Source: Euglena gracilis
Lineage: Eukaryota; Euglenida; Euglenophyceae; Euglenales
Assembly: GCA_039621445.1 (NCBI GenBank)
Contig: CP154954.1
Coordinates: 22,518,954-22,582,953, forward strand
Direction: 5' to 3'
DNA: 64,000 bases
The translations under genes and the position numbers were made by a program. Position 1 is the first letter of the stretch. Each line of letters begins with the position of its first letter. The notes below the pieces were generated by a model that was given only the letters and a program-made list of their open reading frames with translations, had not been told where the DNA came from and searched no databases. Positions 11,041-21,314 of the stretch are shown piece by piece.

Positions 11041-13410
11041 CTGGGGTGGAGGAAGGCAGGGGATACATGTGGCCGACAAGAACGACAACGTGGACCCTCA
11101 AAATACCCGGCAAAAAAAAGAGGAAAAAAGCCCCGCAAGAGCAACTTGGATTCCATAAAGATTCATAAATGTGGTTTCTTGTAATTGTAATTTATTCCCA
11201 AAATTCCCATTTGCCGAAAATGACCAAAACCCGACGAAAAAAGTGGCCACAAATGAAAATTTGGTCCAAAAATGCGGGATGCTCCTAATCGACATCATTT
11301 CCCAACAGAAGAAAATACAAATTCTGCCAAAATTGAACAAAAAAACAAAGTTTTGCGGATTATGCCTCACATCGCGTCTGTGTAAACGCAAGCTGCCAAA
11401 CTGCCTTGACTCCTTTGGCAAAGAAACCATCTTGAAAGGTTCCATTTTTTGATTCAGACAATCTCAAACGGGGGGGGGGGGGGGTGGGGGGTTGATGAGC
11501 AAGGTGGGAAGTCAGCAAGATGGAAATTTTGGGTGTCTATTTCCAAAGTTTTGTCCATTCAACCTGCAAATTGTGTTCTTGTTAGATTTGAAATCAGTTA
11601 ATATGAAATGCTAGTTTTAACCCTGTTTTGGCTATCAATTTTTAATTTTTTTGTCGTTCTGCGGTGCAAATCATTTTTCAAAAGAAGTGTAAAAGGCGCA
11701 GGTTGGTATGTTTTAAGAAATCTTTCGATGTGTTGTATTTTTGGGTCGCTTTTTTCCCGTCAGGTTTCTTTGGTTGTCTCCCTTCTCTGTGGCTGTAAAT
11801 CCACAGAATTTCTTTGGTGCAATGGGTTCTATGAAGGGGGGTTGTCGTGTGCCTCCGTTAACTCACGCAGGGAGGGGGAAAAATATGCACCATGCAGTTT
11901 TTGCATTTTTTTTCAGTTTCACGTTTTGGTTTTTTTTTGCAGTTTTTTTGCAGTTTTTTTTTTCTGAAAAGAACTGCCCATGTGCAGTTTTCTGTTTGGG
12001 TTTTCGGGAGACCCGAGGGTGTTTATGTTAAGGTTCTTGAGCCTTGCTAAGCCGGATAACACGTTTGATGGGTGTTTCTCAAGAGAACACATCATCAAAT
12101 CATGTCGTTGTTTTTTTTTTTTTTTTTTTTATTTTTTTTTTTTTTTTTTCCTCTCCTCTTCTTTTTTTTTTCTGGAAGAGGGACCATCATTGGTGGTATG
12201 TTCACGAGTCATGCTGTCGCCAAATATCCCACCACCTTTTTCTGCCCCAACTAATACTGCATAATCACAGCCTTGGAATTTTGGCAGATCCTAATGGGAA
12301 CGGCACGTATCACACGTGCCTGCATTAATATCTTTTCTGCACTGGTGTTGTTATTCTTTATCTCATTCCATTCTGATTTCAAGGCATCTGAAGGATCTAA
12401 AGGATTACCTTCACAAACACAGACGTTGAACAAAAGCTTCAACGCAATCGTCTTGTGCTTTGCCTCTTTTGGGGAATCTGGGGCAAAAGGATTTCGTTAC
12501 TCCAAGGATTCTTCCCTCAACTACATAGATGCGTACCAGGCAAAAGAGAAATCTCACACGTCTCAGGAGGCTCTGTTCGGATATTCCGCCCTTTCTGATC
12601 CCTGTCCCACTGCTCATTTCTGTGAATTTTTGGGTTTTTTGCTTTGCTTCCATCAAAAACGATGCAAAGCACAGGCCCCAGCTCTCGTTTCGACTACAAG
12701 CATTGAAAGATTGGAAGATATTGAACAAGATGGCAGGGACTGGAAAGCTTTTCCCTGAAATTAGTTCCAATTTCCAGCCTCCCAAGCAATAGCTGTAGTG
12801 ATTGAACCAATTGGTTACTGGGGATGCAGGGGGCAATATGCTTTCCTGCATTCCAGTTCACCCTTCATTGATCCGAGGGTGCACGGTGTGGCATCACCAT
12901 CACAATTGCACATTATTTCAACTTTTGATGTATTCCTGCAGGACAAATCATGCCTTTCCAGTTCATTGCATTCAAGGCATTGCTCGACTGCTTTTGACCA
13001 TGATTTTCCTGCACTGAAATGCTTTCCGGCAAGACAAATTATGTATTGTTTAAATGTACTGTTTAAGACACTGCTTTGCTTATGCTTTTGTGTGTCCTGC
13101 TTAAAAGAAGTTCGCATGATTGCCCAAAACATGCACCATGCTGCGAAACAAAAAAATGGTGCAAAGTGCCAAGGAAGTAAAATTTTTTATCAATGCTCCT
13201 TCTGCCAAGCTATTCACTGGCTTGACTATATTTTTGCAATCGTTGACACCACAAAAAAGACAATGGTGGGTCTTGTTGTGGAATTAGTTGAGGTGCAACA
13301 GATAAACGAGGTAACTGCGCACTGCAGAAACCAAAACTTCTTTGGGCCATACTTTGTTGTCGACATCGGTGGTACAGACGACAAATTACACTTCATTTGT
13401 ACATTTGTAC
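11041..13410. other. Presumed intron of the minus-strand gene
   Basis: AT-rich; G tract at 11470-11485, poly(T) at 12.1 kb. Frames at 12273-12758 and 12798-13589 on the plus strand lack motifs and codon bias. Confidence 0.4.
12108..12170. repeat. Poly(T) tract
   Basis: Nearly uninterrupted T over about 60 bases with single A and C breaks. Confidence 0.95.
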
Positions 13411-13488
13411 AAAAAATATTTCATCGGGAATGCCTTCTTGCACACCACCTGGCCGTTGGTGTCGCGAATTTCAAATTTAACCTTGTGA
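13411..13488 (-). CDS. Small exon with KFEIRDTNG segment
   Basis: On the minus strand an AG acceptor (gcaagagcag) is followed by a frame reading HKVKFEIRDTNGQVVCKKAF, then PM. From CGC GAC ACC onward, about 15 consecutive codons end in G or C, which is the bias of the other exons and contrasts with the AT-rich flank. A GTACAA donor follows. VxFEIRDxNG looks like a beta-strand pair, but I cannot assign a domain. The opposite strand has a 263-codon open frame over this stretch; the codon bias argues that the minus strand is the coding one. Confidence 0.4.
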
Positions 13489-13558
13489 CTGCTCTTGCAA
13501 AGCCTTTGGTGGTTTTCTGTTACAAAGAAGCTCTACATCCCTGGGCAGAGAGGCAGAC

Positions 13559-13635
13559 CAGCTTCCGCCTCTGGGCTGCCACTCCCTGAGCGTGGAGCTT
13601 GTGGAACACGGAGGCGTACGGGCGGCTTGACACAC
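13559..13635 (-). CDS. Exon of F-x-P repeat protein with VFHKLH motif
   Basis: A 77-nt minus-strand exon: acceptor gttgtcag, donor GTCTGC after CGGAAGCTG. The frame with G/C-ending codons reads SSRPYASVFHKLHAQGVAAQ, then RRKL. The pattern [VF]-x-x-L-[HY]-x-x-[AG]-x-x-x-x-x-[KR] resembles the F-x-[KR]-L-[HY] motifs that accompany F-x-P-x-IS repeats in large flagellate proteins, so I place it in the gene continuing at 11.0, 9.3, 8.8 and 3.0 kb. The intron to the next exon (start 13488) would be only about 70 nt. Confidence 0.55.
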
Positions 13636-13859
13636 CTGACAACGTTGGGGGAGGGGGGTGGGAGAGACGCCCGTAAACCGGCCAAAACGAGAGGTCCGCC
13701 AGTCGGGCGCAAATAAAAATAGGGCGAGCTGAAAATTGTGGGCACCCTTATTCCCCAGTGGGTCAAAGACCAAGCAGCAACACTGGCGACCCAAATGCCA
13801 CGCCATAAGCAACTCTCCGTGCCCTCCCTCACAGCATTGGCGCCGACCATACAATTTTT

Positions 13860-14175
13860 TACCGACCTCCCGGGGGGGTCACTCCACTTTTTTAAAAACC
13901 AGTCAGTCACTCATTTTCAAAAAACCAGCCAGTCACTACCCCCCCCCCCCCCGGGGGGAGGTCGGCCACTCAGAAAAACGGCCAATTTCCAGTCACTTTA
14001 GGCCATTTTAGGCCCAAAAATTTTTTCCGGCGCCTTCGGCGCCGGGGTCACTCAAGCCACTTTTGCCCACCCCTGGCCGACCCCCCCGGGGGGGGGGGGG
14101 GGGAGGGGGTCCGGGCCCAAAACCAGTCAGTCACTCTGAAAAAACCAGTCAGTCACCCCCCCCGGGGGGGACAGT
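13860..14175. repeat. CCAGTCAGTCAC / GGTCGGCCAC family repeat
   Basis: Repeated words ACCAGTCAGTCAC and AGGTCGGCCACTC alternate with long C and G tracts, and a perfect hairpin CCGGCGCCTTCGGCGCCGG sits at 14029-14047. Related partial copies lie at 17990-18075, 23450-23690, 24720-24830, 25795-26050 and 36060-36175. Confidence 0.5.
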
Positions 14176-14815
14176 GCTTAAAAAATTGTCTGGCGCCGAC
14201 ACACCGAAGCCAGCCAAGGCCCGAGAGTGCTCGTTGATCGTGGGGTGCCCCGAAAACATGGTGGGCAGAGAGATGCGCCGCCCCCGCTGTGGCGAACCGA
14301 CGGACCTGTGGGGCGTGTGGGGAGGGACCAAACCCGAAACCGAAACTGAGCGGTTGTGGGTGGGTGTGCAGACGTTAGGGGCGCCTGCAAGCTGTGATTG
14401 GCAACATCTCTGGCAAAAAAAAACAACAAATTGCAAGGAGACAGAAAATGATCACAAAACCAACATTGAGGTGTGGCACTCACAGACAGGACCTTTGGAA
14501 TTGATTAATTAATTAGTTGGCCATGAAATTTTTTTGAACTCACCAATGTTTACTCCCATATTGGTCTTAGATTTTTAATTTCCGCGCACATGTTGTGTTA
14601 TTATGTGTACACATGGTGTACATTCAGTTGTGTGCGTGCATGCAAACGCGCAAATGCGTGTCTGCCTACACATACACACACGTGCCATGTGCATTTCCAC
14701 GTGCCACGTGCCATGTGCATTTATGCAACTCTTTGTGAAATCTGGTACAAATGACAGAACTGAGCTGGAACACAATTCAGCTCCACATTGGCCGCGGCAA
14801 GCCTTGCAGACATAC

Positions 14816-14868
14816 CGCGCCTGTTTGGAGGAAGCTGACTTCGCCCGCCGCCTTGCGCTTTGGGCCCT
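14816..14868 (-). CDS. Microexon, basic linker
   Basis: A 53-nt candidate exon: acceptor cccccggcag, canonical donor GTATGT. It reads RAQSARRRAKSASSKQAR, a basic Ala/Ser/Arg linker of the kind common in coiled-coil cytoskeletal proteins. Shortness makes it uncertain. The plus strand is also open here (ACLEEADFARRLALWALC), so strand choice rests on the two well-placed splice sites and the agreement with flanking minus-strand exons. Confidence 0.4.
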
Positions 14869-16352
14869 CTGCCGGGGGCTGCCAGGCGGACTGCGTGACC
14901 CCTCGGCCAGGGGGGCAACCCCAGTCCAAACAGACAACGGGGGGGGGGTCGGATCTCGGGCCTTGGAGTGCCTGCAATGGAGTGCCTGCAGGCCCCCCCC
15001 CACACCCAGGTGGGGTCGGCACCGCCTTAAAATTCAGCGGCCGACATCGCCCTGCTTGTTCGCAACCCACAACCCTCCCTTACAGTAAAGAACTCACCAA
15101 AAATGCCGATGACACCCCCATTGGGCCGCTCAAGACAAGTTCAGTTTAAGGCTGCCAATCTTCCCTCCTTGGCACTATTGGGTACAAAGGGCACCCTCGG
15201 ATGTGGATTACTTGGTTTGCTGTTTGCTTGCCGCAGCTGCCACACGTTTCAGAAAAGGTGACTTTCTCCCACAGGAATGAGAGGCGAGGACCGGTTAGCA
15301 CCTTGCCCCTCGGGGGTCAACCGCCCTTAAAAGCATCTTAAAAGCACCTCAAAAATATCTCAAATTCATCCGAAAAAAATTACCACGTCTTCGGCGGAGG
15401 GTTTAAAAAAAACCGAAAATATTTCGGGCTGGGCCACTGATGGTGCGGAAAGGGACAGATCCCCTGGGGTAGAGTCTGTGGCCATGGAATCCTTTGCCGA
15501 GGGTCCACGGGCGAGTCTGCCAAAGGCTCCGACTCCAAGCCTGCCATGTGCAAGGGACTGCTCAAGGGGGCAAAACTCCGCATAAAAGCACCGACATCCA
15601 GCTGTGAGCGTGCATTTATTTGTTGGGAGTTGCAGCCAAATTTTTAAGCAAAAAAAAAGAAAGCCAAGAAAGTTTAACCATTTTAATCCATTTCACCAGT
15701 TGGTCATTTTTGGCCACTCAGATAATTGGTAACTTGACTGCACTTTGGCTGAACCAGATCTAGATTTAGTTGAGTCCACCCCAGGGATACGTTACTGGGG
15801 GCTCCTGCTGAGGGTGGCCTCCAACATCACAAAACCCTGCCCAATGTCAGCGGCGGCAGCCAAAGTCAGCCGGAGGTGAGTATCACAAACATGACACCAG
15901 ATCGTTGAGAGGCATCCGGGGGACACATCATTGATTTCGTTCCTAAAATCGGCATGGTCGACACCCTCGAAGTTGGGGATTGGCAGGGGGGAATTCTCAT
16001 TCTGGACTGTCTGCGGTTCGGTTGTGCGTGTTGGACAGGGGGAGGGAGGGCTGTACGGGAAGCCTGGTGGGCGCGATGCAAGCAAAATTTTGACCTTTAA
16101 ATCGGTGCCCCTGGGAAAGGAGGGGTGGGGGTGGTCGACTCTCCACCACCCATCAGGCCTGCATAGCCCTGAGGCGGGGGGGGGGGGGGGGTTCGCCGGC
16201 TGAACCCACTGGGGAAGGAAGGGGGTGGGGCGTCGGCCAGCTCGGCAATCCCTGGCCGTCCGCTGGCTGTGCGTGGCGGAGAAGACAGAGGTGGAGGACG
16301 AGGCGGAGGAGGAGAGAGGGGACATGGCTGCGATGGGTGGACCGGGCCATAC
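14869..16352. other. Presumed intron
   Basis: At 14930-15040 there is a partial match to the CAGGCTG-family interior (GGAGTGCCTGCAGGCC, then GTGGGGTCGGCACCG). Otherwise nothing. Confidence 0.4.
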
Positions 16353-16413
16353 CATTGCCGAAGGGCACGTCCAGGCAGACCGGGCGATGGAACGTCCGGG
16401 GGGTTTTACCCTT
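16353..16413 (-). CDS. Small exon, LDVPFGNG segment
   Basis: Acceptor ttcatttgcag is followed by a 61-nt open segment reading KGKTPRTFHRPVCLDVPFGN, ending at a GTATGG donor. The PVxLDVxFGNG string is the kind of beta-strand that precedes a GR...GDD motif in F-x-P-x-IS proteins; such a GRSDELVLRLGDD segment lies upstream at 19.1 kb on the same strand. It may be the first recognisable exon of the downstream gene, or an internal exon of one long gene running 19.8 to 2.9 kb. The frame on its own is short, so confidence is limited. Confidence 0.4.
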
Positions 16414-16995
16414 CTGCAAATGAATGAGAATTCAACTATTTGACCTAATGTTAAATGGGGAAATGGTGTTTCAACGCCTTCAGAGGTCAGAGAAAAAAAA
16501 TCGAATCAAAAAATTGTGAAGAAAACTGGTGCTCCAACGGACATGGCATGATCTAAAGAGCAAACCAAACACCACAGAACCAAACTGTGGTCCAACGTTG
16601 GCAAAACATCCACCGTGCACATGTCTGCATGAGGCATGCTGAAGATGTCACAGGAAGCAATTGTATGGGCCAGGCTGCTGGTTTGGCTCACTGCAAGGTG
16701 CTGGAGCGGCGGCAGGAGCAAGAGCTCTGGCGGAGCTTTCCTGTTTGATGGTATGATGGTGTGAAACGTGTGATGATATGATATAGGTGAGAACAACAGT
16801 GATGTTTCAATGGTTTTTCAGACAACGACGCAACGATGGGGTCGGCGCAGCCGTGAAAAGCTGTAAATTCCATTGTGTTTGTTTTTGTGCGGGTGTGTGT
16901 GCCTGTCTGTCTGCCTCCTCCCTCTGTGCTGAAGCTTGTTCATGACAACAGCATTTAATGAATGAACCTTGACGAATTGCTCGGTGCTTGGCCGT

Positions 16996-17142
16996 TTATT
17001 GTTTTTTTTTGAAGCACTTGCACACCTTCAGTGGCCTCGCTTTCTCCACCGCTGCCGCTTTAGCCGCCACTGTGTCTTGCAGACTCTGCAGCATCAACCG
17101 GGCCAGGTTGACCACCGGGTTGGATGAGAAGCACCAGGGAGA
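16996..17142 (-). CDS. Probable 3' terminal exon, Ala-rich helix, stop at 16996-16998
   Basis: A minus-strand frame with strong G/C third positions reads SSNPVVNLARLMLQSLQDTV, then AAKAAAVEKARPLKVCKC, and stops at TAA (complement of 16996-16998). The stop is overlapped by AATAAA (complement of 16995-17000), so this may be a terminal exon with its poly(A) signal. In that case the exons at 19.1-19.8 kb form one gene ending here and the exons at 16.4 kb and beyond form another. Alternatively the exon ends at the GTGTGC donor after PLK and everything is one gene. The peptide is a clear amphipathic helix. The 5' edge (an AG at 17143) is a guess. Confidence 0.5.
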   Translation of the reverse strand, partial: SPWCFSSNPVVNLARLMLQSLQDTVAAKAAAVEKARPLKVCKCFKKKQ

Positions 17143-19059
17143 CTCCTTTGAGCAAATCGTCCCAGAGCATAACCGAAACTGCCACTGCTTTTTATCCGCA
17201 ATCAACCTCTGCACATGGACTGTTGGCAAACCAAATCGGCCCATCTGTGGTGGAGAAGCCATCACTTGTCTTGTGCACGCTGAATGTTTGCAAAATACGG
17301 ACAGGCAGCCAACATTAGATTGGGACACATTCTGGCAGCTTTTGTAAGCCTGCAGACAAAAACCAAATTTTTGCACACTGAAACCGAACAGACCAATCAT
17401 AGCAACTTCATTGATGAGCCCCAATGGTTCGCAGGGCCTGGTTGACACAAAGAAGAACGTGGCTCAGGTTTCTTTGCAACCCTGGGGGGGGGGGGCGTGA
17501 TTTTTCAGCCAAAGAATGCACTGGGTGAGCATCTTTGTTGGTTTCCATCCAAAATTAAACAAACAGTACATTTTTTTAGCATGCATGTATGTATGCATGC
17601 ATGCATGTATGTATATACATGTATGTATGAATGTATGCATACGTGCATGCATGTCTGTATGTTGGTATATGTATCTGTATTAATGCATGCATGCATACAT
17701 GCAAGCATGCATTCATGCATGCATGTATGCATGTATGTATGCGTGCATGCATGTGTGTGTGTGACATTAACGTGTGTTTCGGGACAACCCCAGACTTGGT
17801 TGGGGTTGTCTCATTATTTCAAAGCAAAAAATTCCAAATGTGTTTCCCCGATTTTCCACCATTTTTCAACTTCAAGTACTTCGGATTTTTGTGGATGAAG
17901 CTGGATCCTGCTTTCTTCCCGCAAATGCCGAAGAAATTATGCTGCACAATTTTTTTTACCAACCCTCAAATAATCACTTTCACTCCTCCAAAAACCAGCC
18001 AGTCATTTTTTTTTTGGAAAACCAGTTAGTCACTGCCCCCCCCCCCCCGAAGGGCGCTGGCCATTCTGGAATCCAAGGGAAAAACAATGACAAAAATTTT
18101 GGCGGCTTCAGGTCTCTTCAGTGTTTTTTTTCCTTGACCTGGGAGGGTTTGTCTAGGAGCCTGATTTACAAATTAAAATACCTAGAAAATACTTTTTCTG
18201 GATTTTTTTTTACAGCCAACCATTAAAATTACAATTTTTTTTGATAATTTGTAATATAATTTTTGTAAATGGTCACCTATTTTTGAAAAATTTTGCACAT
18301 TTTTAAGCATATATATGATTAAGATGTGTCTTGTTTGAATGCCTCATACACAGGAGGTTAAAAAAAACACAACCTCATTCATCTTATCTTTGATCTTTAT
18401 TTTTGAATGAATTTTCGTTTTTTAAAAGAAGATAAAAATAGGTGAGACCTGTAAAAAAAAGGCAAGATGGTGTTGGGTGCAAATTGCTGAATTTTTTTTT
18501 CAAAAATAGACAAGCTCCAAAAGTCTTTGGCAGACGATTCCAAAAAATCTGGACACTTTAATGAAAAGATGGGTGCACAACTCCTTTTGGATGTTTTGTT
18601 GTTTTGCTGGTTTTTGTGAAACTGTTGGTCACCCCAAAAATTAAATGAGCCAGAACAATGTGGCGCTGGGAACTTATTAGCAAATAGTGGAGCTCAGAAT
18701 GTGTGGTTCTCAAATGTCAAATAACCACCACTTCCAAGGAATTATCTGGAGGATTCCCTGAAACCCAGTGTACAAAGGGGGCGGTTTGCGGCCTGCTTGT
18801 CATTCCCCCATTTCCTTCAGCCCCAGCCATCGCTGCCACAATCATTTAGTCCCTGGCCGACCCCGCCCGGGGGTGATGATTTTATTCAGGGAGAATGGAC
18901 CGGGTTTTGGCCCGGACCCCCCCCCCGAAATAGATTCCTTCTCGTCCTGACCTCGATTTTTCATTTTGAAAAAAGGTTCATCAGTTGTTCATGCATTGCC
19001 TTTTAATTTCGAGAAGCTCACTTTATTTGTTTATGTTACAAAGACCTTGGCGGACGCAC
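17143..19059. other. Presumed intron, AT-rich
   Basis: ATGC microsatellite, a partial CCAGTCAGTCAC repeat at 18.0 kb, and about 800 bp of plain AT-rich sequence. Confidence 0.4.
17578..17763. repeat. ATGC/ATGT microsatellite
   Basis: Mixed ATGC, ATGT and ATAC tetranucleotides, ending in a short GT run. Confidence 0.95.
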
Positions 19060-19196
19060 CAAATGGACGCCTGGCCCCGTCCAGCCCGGGCCGTCCACCG
19101 CACTGGGGGGCAGGTCGTTCCGCACCGCGAACTGCACCGCCACCGCGAGGGCGTCGTCCCCGAGCCGCAGCACCAGCTCGTCGCTGCGGCCGTCAT
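19060..19196 (-). CDS. Exon with GRSDELVLRLGDD segment
   Basis: Acceptor cacgcaccacag and donor GTGCGT bound a 137-nt minus-strand exon in which nearly every codon ends in G or C. It reads DDGRSDELVLRLGDDALAVA, then VQFAVRNDLPPSAVDG. The pattern GR...L.L..GDD...A..FA..N.L resembles the N-terminal motif of large F-x-P-x-IS flagellate proteins. I know of no defined activity for it. With the 16.4 kb exon (LDVPFGNG) it suggests that the protein or proteins here carry one or two copies of that domain. The 3' edge after PSAVDG is less certain because codon bias weakens there. Confidence 0.6.
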
Positions 19197-19556
19197 CTGT
19201 GGTGCGTGTGCAGGCGGCCCAGCGGTTTTTTTTCTCGGACCCGAAGGAGGGGGGAGGTCAGGACCACTCACCTGCCCCCCGGCTCGGGGGGGACTCACCC
19301 CACCCCTCCCCCCTCTGGGGCAACCAAACTGAAAAAATACTCCGCGGAAGCCTCACCAGAGTCCACTTTGCCTCCAAAAAAAAATTAATTTTTCAAAAAA
19401 TATCGCGAGAAAGCGAAGATTACCTTCGAAGGTGTTGGCCAACATCCCTGGCGCAGCTTTTGCCGCATGCACACCTGTCCCGTGTTGCTGTTGCTCTCTG
19501 GACTCCCATGTGGGCAACTGTGCCAGGGGGGCAGCATATGGGCTCATTCACTGGAC

Positions 19557-19688
19557 AGGACGTTTGTGGAAAGGCGCCGACGGGACGGCCACCTTGAGCA
19601 TGGGTCCGTTGGTGGGCAACAATGCTGCCCATTCTGAACCCCTGACGGCCTCCGTGAAGGGCACCTGCGAGTTCTTCCCAGCCGGCTG
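19557..19688 (-). CDS. Probable exon, upstream part of GDD-motif gene
   Basis: Immediately after the acceptor ggatccggtcag the minus strand reads QPAGKNSQVPFTEAVRGSEW, then AALLPTNGPMLKVAVPSAPF. The bias to G/C third positions is good but the plus strand is also well biased (GTATLSMGPLVGNNAAHS, stop at 19690-19692, acceptor actggacag). I prefer the minus strand because the neighbouring exons on both sides are minus and the frame fits with them. The 3' edge is unclear; GTCCAG is a poor donor. No family recognised. Confidence 0.4.
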
Positions 19689-19691
19689 CTG

Positions 19692-19720
19692 ACCGGATCC
19701 GCAGGCGTTGCGGATCCGGT
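19692..19720. repeat. Perfect 12-bp-arm hairpin
   Basis: ACCGGATCCGCA, a 5-nt loop GGCGT, then TGCGGATCCGGT. It lies between two candidate minus-strand exons, just before the acceptor used by the exon starting at 19688. Confidence 0.8.
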
Positions 19721-19743
19721 GTGTCCCCCCTCCCCCCCGCCAC

Positions 19744-19812
19744 AGAGGTGCACGGCAGCGAGTGGAAAGGCACACCGAGGTCGATCGACAGCACGAGCAC
19801 CACCGGCGGCTG
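19744..19812 (-). CDS. Exon, hydrophobic beta segment
   Basis: After the strong acceptor cctgtccccacag the minus strand reads QPPVVLVLSIDLGVPFHSLP, then CTS, with every codon of the first part ending in G or C. The downstream edge is near a GTGGCG. The PVVLVLSIDLGVPFHS string parallels PVCLDVPFGNG at 16.4 kb (hydrophobic strand, then D-x-x-G/F), so it may begin the same kind of domain. The frame stays open upstream of the acceptor (FVQWRTAAHIAHSL), so the true 5' edge could be near 19870. Confidence 0.5.
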
Positions 19813-20279
19813 CTGTGGGGACAGGGAGTGGGCGATGTGAGCAGCGGTTCGCCATTGAACAAAGGCCTTGCAAACAGGGGGGGATGGCCAAGTGGAAAAT
19901 TTCACTTGCATGTGTAAAAAAATACACATATACAAAAATCCTTTCAACATTCTATCGAAAGGAACTAAGGAGAATTCCATGTCTTATCCAAAACGATTTG
20001 CTGAAAGATATCAACATAAATGTAAACATATAAATAGATAAATGGATACATGTAAAAATTTACAAAAAAAACTGCACAAAAATTTCTCGCAGGAATTTCC
20101 CCCCTCAAACAAGCACTGGAAAAAATCGAACCACAAAAACTGCAAAAAAAAAACTGCATAATGAGCATTTTCCCCTCCCTGCTGCACAACAAGTGCCAAC
20201 AATGAACAAACATGCCAAGAACCCAAAGGGAAAACGACGCCATTGCCATTGTGGGGGAGGAGGTGAGGGCTCACGCCTC

Positions 20280-20480
20280 GGAGGGACCCCGCATATGCAG
20301 CTAGCGGCGGCGGGCGGCCGCTGGGCCCCCGTCTCCTCGGCGCGGCGCCATCCGCACCCCTGGGGGAGCACAGGCGGCACTGGGGGACCGGCAGTGCCGG
20401 CGGGGCGGACCAGAACCCCGGCCCGTTCCCCGCGGCCGTGTCCCGAAGAAGACCCCAGAGGTGGTCTGCAGGGTCCACGG
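20280..20480. other. GC-rich exon-like block, strand and frame unresolved
   Basis: A very GC-rich 200-bp block in AT-rich surroundings, open in several frames on both strands. On the minus strand an acceptor-like tgctcccccag sits inside it, before GGGTGCGGATGGCGCC. This position would suit another 5' exon of the minus-strand gene at 19.1-19.8 kb, but I cannot choose a frame. Confidence 0.35.
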
Positions 20481-20564
20481 CTACCAGGAAGAACCACTGC
20501 TCAGTCAGGCAAAGGGACTGCTTTAATGATCTCGGGGGTTTTTGCTCAAGTGCTACGCTTGGCC

Positions 20565-20850
20565 CTGATGGAAGGCAAAACGTGGGGGCCAACCTTGGGG
20601 TGGCCAAGTTTGCATGTGAGGATTCGGCGGGTCATGAGCAAGGCCAAAAAGCCTAAAAAAAATGGGGGGGGCAAGGCAGCAAGTTAAAGCCGAACGCCAA
20701 CTTCTGAGGGGCCAAATTCTGCATATAAAAGAGGGAGGAGAAGGAGGCCCAAGCGTCCGGGGGGGGGGGGAGGGGGGCAGAACACTTGGGCTGGCTAAAC
20801 CCCTGGGGGACCCTGGGGGGTGGGTTGAAACAGACCTGGAAGAATTAAAA
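20565..20850. repeat. Dispersed repeat with AAGTTTGCATG
   Basis: Shares GGGGGCCAACCTTGGGGTGGCC, AAGTTTGCATGTGAGGATT, CGGCGGGTCATG and GTTAAAGCCGAA-type words with 28695-28955, and partly with 24130-24345 in inverse or diverged form. Contains G tracts; no coding. Confidence 0.5.
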
Positions 20851-21023
20851 CGAGCCTAAATAGTCCGAGACAGCCTGCTTTTCAAAGGACAACACTTGAA
20901 TACTTTGCGTTGAACAGCCCATTTTCGACCCATTTTGAAGGTGGTTTTTGGGACGTTACCTTTTCATTATCACATTTGTTTCAAAAGAATTCCCCCAGCT
21001 GTCCAGCTGCCCTTCGGCCGGAT

Positions 21024-21314
21024 CAGGCTGTTTTTTTTACCAACCCCGGGGGGTCTGGAGTGCCTTGGGGTGCCTGCCCAGGCAGGCACTACCCCCCCCC
21101 TGGGGGTTGGATTTCGGCCTGTGCCCAGGCACATTCCTTTGAAAATAGGCCATTTTTGGCTCCCGGAGTCTGTGCAAGGGCACCTTTGGCCGTGTGCTCC
21201 CCCCTTAGATGCCGTGTGCCCCCCCCCGGGGGTTGGATTTGGAGTGCCTTGGAGTGCCAGCCCAGACAGGAACCCCCCCGAGGTGGGGTCAGCACCCGAC
21301 TAAAATACAACCTG
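21024..21314. mobile_element. hAT-like MITE, CAGGCTG family
   Basis: Starts CAGGCTGTTTTTTTTACCAA and ends GACTAAAATACAACCTG, inverted ends with the first seven bases matching but one. Flanks GGCCGGAT and ACCCGGAT agree at 6 of 8 positions, fitting a decayed 8-bp target duplication. The interior shares GGAGTGCCTTGGGGTGCCTG and CCAGGCACATTCCTTTGAAA with the copies at 26.8 and 47.4 kb. Confidence 0.7.

Noticed and set aside
12798-13589. 263-codon plus-strand frame
   Set aside because: No motif, no codon bias, and it overlaps two minus-strand exons that do have the bias and splice sites.
19432-19692. Plus-strand frame ending TCEFFPAGC
   Set aside because: Has a fair acceptor and codon bias, but neighbouring exons are all minus strand and the minus frame fits them; not fully excluded.
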